Origin: an uncultured Verrucomicrobiota bacterium
GTDB taxonomy: Bacteria > Verrucomicrobiota > Kiritimatiellia > RFP12 > UBA1067
Length of the DNA: 14,831 nt
Reading direction: 5' to 3'
NCBI GenBank assembly: GCA_947305585.1
Contig: CAMZDY010000021.1
Span: 1-14,831, forward strand
Below are positions 13,617 through 14,831 of this stretch, in pieces. Position 1 is the stretch's first letter, and each line of letters opens with the position of its first letter. The position numbers and the translations under genes were made by a program. The notes beneath the pieces were generated by a model, which saw nothing but the letters and a program-made list of their open reading frames with translations, was not told the DNA's origin and did no database searches.

Positions 13617-13646
13617 TTGACTTTTTGGGGGCGAATATGATAAAAT
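13617..13646 (+). promoter_or_regulatory. Sigma70-type promoter of the small lipoprotein gene
   Basis: The -35 is TTGACT (13617-13622), the spacer is 18 nt, and the extended -10 is TG-A-TAAAAT (13638-13646). Both the CTATTGA around the -35 and the AATATGATA before the -10 recur in the tRNA promoter at 14018. The start of transcription should be near 13653, giving a leader of about 43 nt with AAAGGA before the ATG. Confidence 0.8.
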
Positions 13647-13695
13647 ATAAGCTCACTAAACAAAAGTTTAGGGCAAAACACAAAGGAAAACAAAA

Positions 13696-13923
13696 ATGAG
13701 CAAGTTGTTCAAACTGTCCGTGCTGGCGTGCTGCGGCGCGATGTTTGTCGCCGGCTGCGAGAAGCAGACTGCGGAAGAGAAGGAGATGGAGTCCATCTAC
13801 AGCCAGGTCGGCGCTTCCGCCGAGCAGATCACGGCTGGCATGGAGGCGTTCCGTCAGCTGCCCGCCGAGGAGCAGCAGAAGGAGCTCGAGAAGGCTCGCA
13901 CCTTCCTGCCCCAGGCCAAGTAA
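13696..13923 (+). CDS. Small lipoprotein, helical
   Basis: This 75-residue protein has a lipoprotein signal ('MSKLFKLSVLACCGAMFVAG' then C21, lipobox VAGC). Its 54-residue mature part is highly charged and predicted helical, with many Glu and Lys residues ('QTAEEKEMESIYSQVG', 'LPAEEQQKELEKARTF'). Size, lipid anchor and helical character recall small helical envelope lipoproteins such as Lpp-type or entericidin-like proteins, but there is no clear heptad register and no family match. The start is supported by AAAGGA about 9 nt upstream. It has its own promoter and a strong terminator, so it is a monocistronic unit, probably well expressed. Confidence 0.8.
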   Translation: MSKLFKLSVLACCGAMFVAGCEKQTAEEKEMESIYSQVGASAEQITAGMEAFRQLPAEEQQKELEKARTFLPQAK

Positions 13924-13956
13924 CGGACATAGGCTTCATTGAAGCCGAGTTATCCG

Positions 13957-13987
13957 GAGGCGGAGTTTTCTCCGCCTCTTTCTTTTT
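13957..13987 (+). terminator. Rho-independent terminator of the small lipoprotein gene
   Basis: GAGGCGGAG (13957-13965) and CTCCGCCTC (13970-13978) form a perfect 9-bp stem with a TTTT loop, followed by the T-rich run TTTCTTTTT. A second, smaller hairpin precedes it: GGCTTC (13932-13937) and GAAGCC (13941-13946) around ATT. This is the only textbook terminator in the window. Confidence 0.92.
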
Positions 13988-14017
13988 GCCCGGAAGCGAG
14001 ATTTTTGATTTTCCCTA

Positions 14018-14046
14018 TTGAAAATCGCGCAAAAATATGATATAAT
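14018..14046 (+). promoter_or_regulatory. Sigma70-type promoter of tRNA-Pro
   Basis: The -35 is TTGAAA (14018-14023), the spacer is 17 nt, and the extended -10 is TG-A-TATAAT (14038-14046). Transcription should start near 14053, about 9 nt before the mature tRNA 5' end at 14062. Confidence 0.87.
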
Positions 14047-14061
14047 ACACAACCTAAAGCA

Positions 14062-14138
14062 CGGAGCGTAGCGCAGTCTGGTAGCGCACCTGCCTTGGGC
14101 GCAGGTTGTCGTGGGTTCAAATCCCGCCGCTCCGACCA
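14062..14138 (+). tRNA. tRNA-Pro (anticodon TGG)
   Basis: This is a complete 77-nt cloverleaf. The acceptor arms CGGAGCG (14062-14068) and CGCTCCG (14128-14134) pair fully, with discriminator A and an encoded CCA (14136-14138). The anticodon arm is CCTGC/GCAGG with loop CTTGGGC, giving anticodon TGG, which reads proline CCA and related codons. The T arm holds GTTCAAAT, and the D arm holds GCGCAGTCTGGTAGCGC. The C1-G72 pair is typical of bacterial tRNA-Pro. Its own promoter lies immediately upstream. The tRNA 3' end borders recombinase-associated sequence, but no second copy of that end is visible in the window. Confidence 0.96.
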
Positions 14139-14201
14139 AAACGAATCACTCCAACCCGGAGAGTGTCGATTCTGGGCAGGATTCTCTAACGGCAATGCGC
14201 G

Positions 14202-14220
14202 GAATGAACTAAGTTCATTC
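14202..14220 (+). repeat. Perfect 19-bp palindrome upstream of the recombinase start
   Basis: GAATGAACT (14202-14210) and AGTTCATTC (14212-14220) are perfect 9-bp inverted arms around one A. It lies in the non-coding stretch between tRNA-Pro (ends 14138) and the recombinase ATG (14273). It has no T-run after it, so it is not a terminator. An operator for a phage-type repressor or a recombinase core site are both possible. The rest of 14139-14272 shows only a GATTCT direct repeat (14168-14173 and 14180-14185) and a ribosome site. Confidence 0.6.
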
Positions 14221-14272
14221 TATGCAGGATGCGCAAGGCTTCGGCGCGCAGGATAGCGGAAGGAGACGACCA

Positions 14273-14341
14273 ATGAGACAGACAGTTGAGGAAAAGCGCT
14301 GCGCGGTCTATACGCGCAAGTCGACGGACGAGCGGCTGGGC
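14273..14341 (+). pseudogene. Serine recombinase, N-terminal fragment only
   Basis: The ATG at 14273 follows a good ribosome site (GGAAGGAG, ending about 7 nt upstream) and encodes 'MRQTVEEKRCAVYTRKSTDE', then Arg-Leu. 'RCAVYTRKSTDE' is the start of the resolvase/invertase-type catalytic domain of large serine recombinases, with the nucleophile S17 in the YxRxS motif. The expected continuation (…LEQxFNSLDAQREA…) is missing: at about 14339-14342 the sequence changes to tsaD coding sequence. All later catalytic-domain, recombinase and zinc-ribbon parts are absent, so this is a remnant or an assembly chimera. The frame itself stays open through the tsaD segment to the window edge. Identity rests on a short but very characteristic motif. 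Confidence 0.75.
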
Positions 14342-14831
14342 GTTGGACGACGCGGCCGGCGAAGCGTTCGACAAGGCCTCCAAGCTGTTGGGTCTTGGTA
14401 TCCCGGCGGGCCCGTTTTGGACAAGATCGCCCGCGAATACGGCACCCAGAATCTCATTTCTTTCCCCAAGGGCCGTCCGCGCGAAGGCGTAAGCGCGCTT
14501 TCGGGTCTCCGGGCCGACTTGTGCGTGTCGTTTTCGGGACTGAAAACCGCACTTTTGCGTTATGTCCAGTCCCACCCGGAGTTGGACATTCCCCAGGTGG
14601 TCGCCTCCTATCAGGAAGCGATCGTCCAGGCGGTGGCCGACCGCACCCGCACCGCATTGAGGACGGGGAATTACCGCGCTTTGATCCTGGGCGGCGGAGT
14701 AAGCCTCAATTCGCGCATCCGGCAGGTCTTGGGCGAACTCTGCGCCGCCGAAAAGGTGGAGCTTTTGATGGCCCAACCCAAATACTGCGGCGACAACGGC
14801 GCCATGATCGCCGCGCTCGCCTACTATCGCC
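14340..14831 (+). pseudogene. tsaD: tsaD (tRNA threonylcarbamoyladenosine transferase), 3' half, frameshifted, runs off the window
   Basis: From about 14343 the +1-shifted frame reads 'LDDAAGEAFDKASKLLGLG', the TsaD/Kae1 signature. After 14399 the frame changes: one T seems to be lost from GGT-TAT, and the family sequence resumes as 'YPGGPVLDKIAREYG', 'VSFSGLKTALLRYVQ', 'VASYQEAIVQAVADR', 'LILGGGVSLNSRIR' and 'PKYCGDNGAMIAALAYY'. TsaD works with TsaB/E to make t6A at position 37 of ANN-decoding tRNAs. The first half (the HxxxH metal site and part of the ATP fold) is absent, replaced by the recombinase start, so this copy cannot be functional as written. The missing base could be a sequencing error at a contig end or real decay. 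The C-terminus lies beyond the edge. Confidence 0.85.

Noticed and set aside
14062..14138. tRNA-Pro as a proven integration attachment site
   Set aside because: No duplicate of the tRNA 3' end is found downstream in the window, and the nearby recombinase is a serine type, which does not typically use tRNA genes.
14202..14220. Palindrome as a LexA/SOS box
   Set aside because: The core GAAC-TAA-GTTC has a 3-nt centre, whereas the Gram-positive SOS box needs 4 nt (GAAC-N4-GTTC).
1..14831. CRISPR array, insertion sequence with terminal repeats, or rRNA
   Set aside because: No regularly spaced repeats, no transposase apart from the recombinase fragment, and no rRNA-like sequence were seen.

Overview
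The window is about 60% G+C, densely coded and entirely plus-stranded. It is a bacterial chromosome segment, probably a whole metagenomic contig, because it opens inside one gene and closes inside another. The organism looks diderm: it has a FadL-type outer-membrane barrel ending in Phe, lipoproteins and MurA. The MurA active site carries Asp where most bacteria have Cys. That residue, the DUF3472-like secreted protein and the gene content make a PVC-superphylum member (Verrucomicrobiota, Kiritimatiellota or Lentisphaerota) my best guess, but this is inference and not proven by the sequence.

Layout. (1) 3-1345: the 3' part of a FadL/OmpP1-type porin gene, overlapped by a TetR-family regulator. 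(2) 1342-4282: a promoter reading a four-gene run of tightly overlapping genes, encoding an excisionase-type HTH fused to a PTS EIIA domain, a HAD phosphatase, a secreted DUF3472-like protein and an HD-domain hydrolase. (3) 4291-11146: one promoter followed by nine genes, every adjacent pair overlapping. They encode a 2[4Fe-4S] ferredoxin, an ArsP_2/'putative manganese transporter' family exporter, a YihY/BrkB membrane protein, a degenerate RmlD-like protein, an Opp/Dpp-type ATPase, a KtrA/TrkA-like RCK protein, MurA, YbeY and a conserved hypothetical protein. (4) 11176-13594: a promoter followed by a small single-pass membrane protein, NadC, CoaX (type III pantothenate kinase) and a lipoprotein, pairing NAD and CoA synthesis. 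(5) 13617-13987: a monocistronic small lipoprotein with its own promoter and a textbook terminator. (6) 14018-14138: tRNA-Pro(TGG) with its own promoter. (7) 14139-14831: a short non-coding stretch with a perfect 19-bp palindrome, then the first 22 or so codons of a serine recombinase joined abruptly to the 3' half of tsaD. There is no gene-free stretch longer than 300 bases.

Five promoters share one architecture: a TTGA-type -35, a 17-18 nt spacer and a TATAAT-like -10, four with the extended-10 TG. This gives an internally consistent picture of the housekeeping promoter. Two of the five place the -10 only 7-8 nt before the start codon, so those mRNAs should be leaderless or nearly so. The most unusual items are the recombinase-tsaD chimera, the leaderless promoters, the palindromes lying on two promoters, the HTH-EIIA fusion heading an operon, and the Asp-type MurA.
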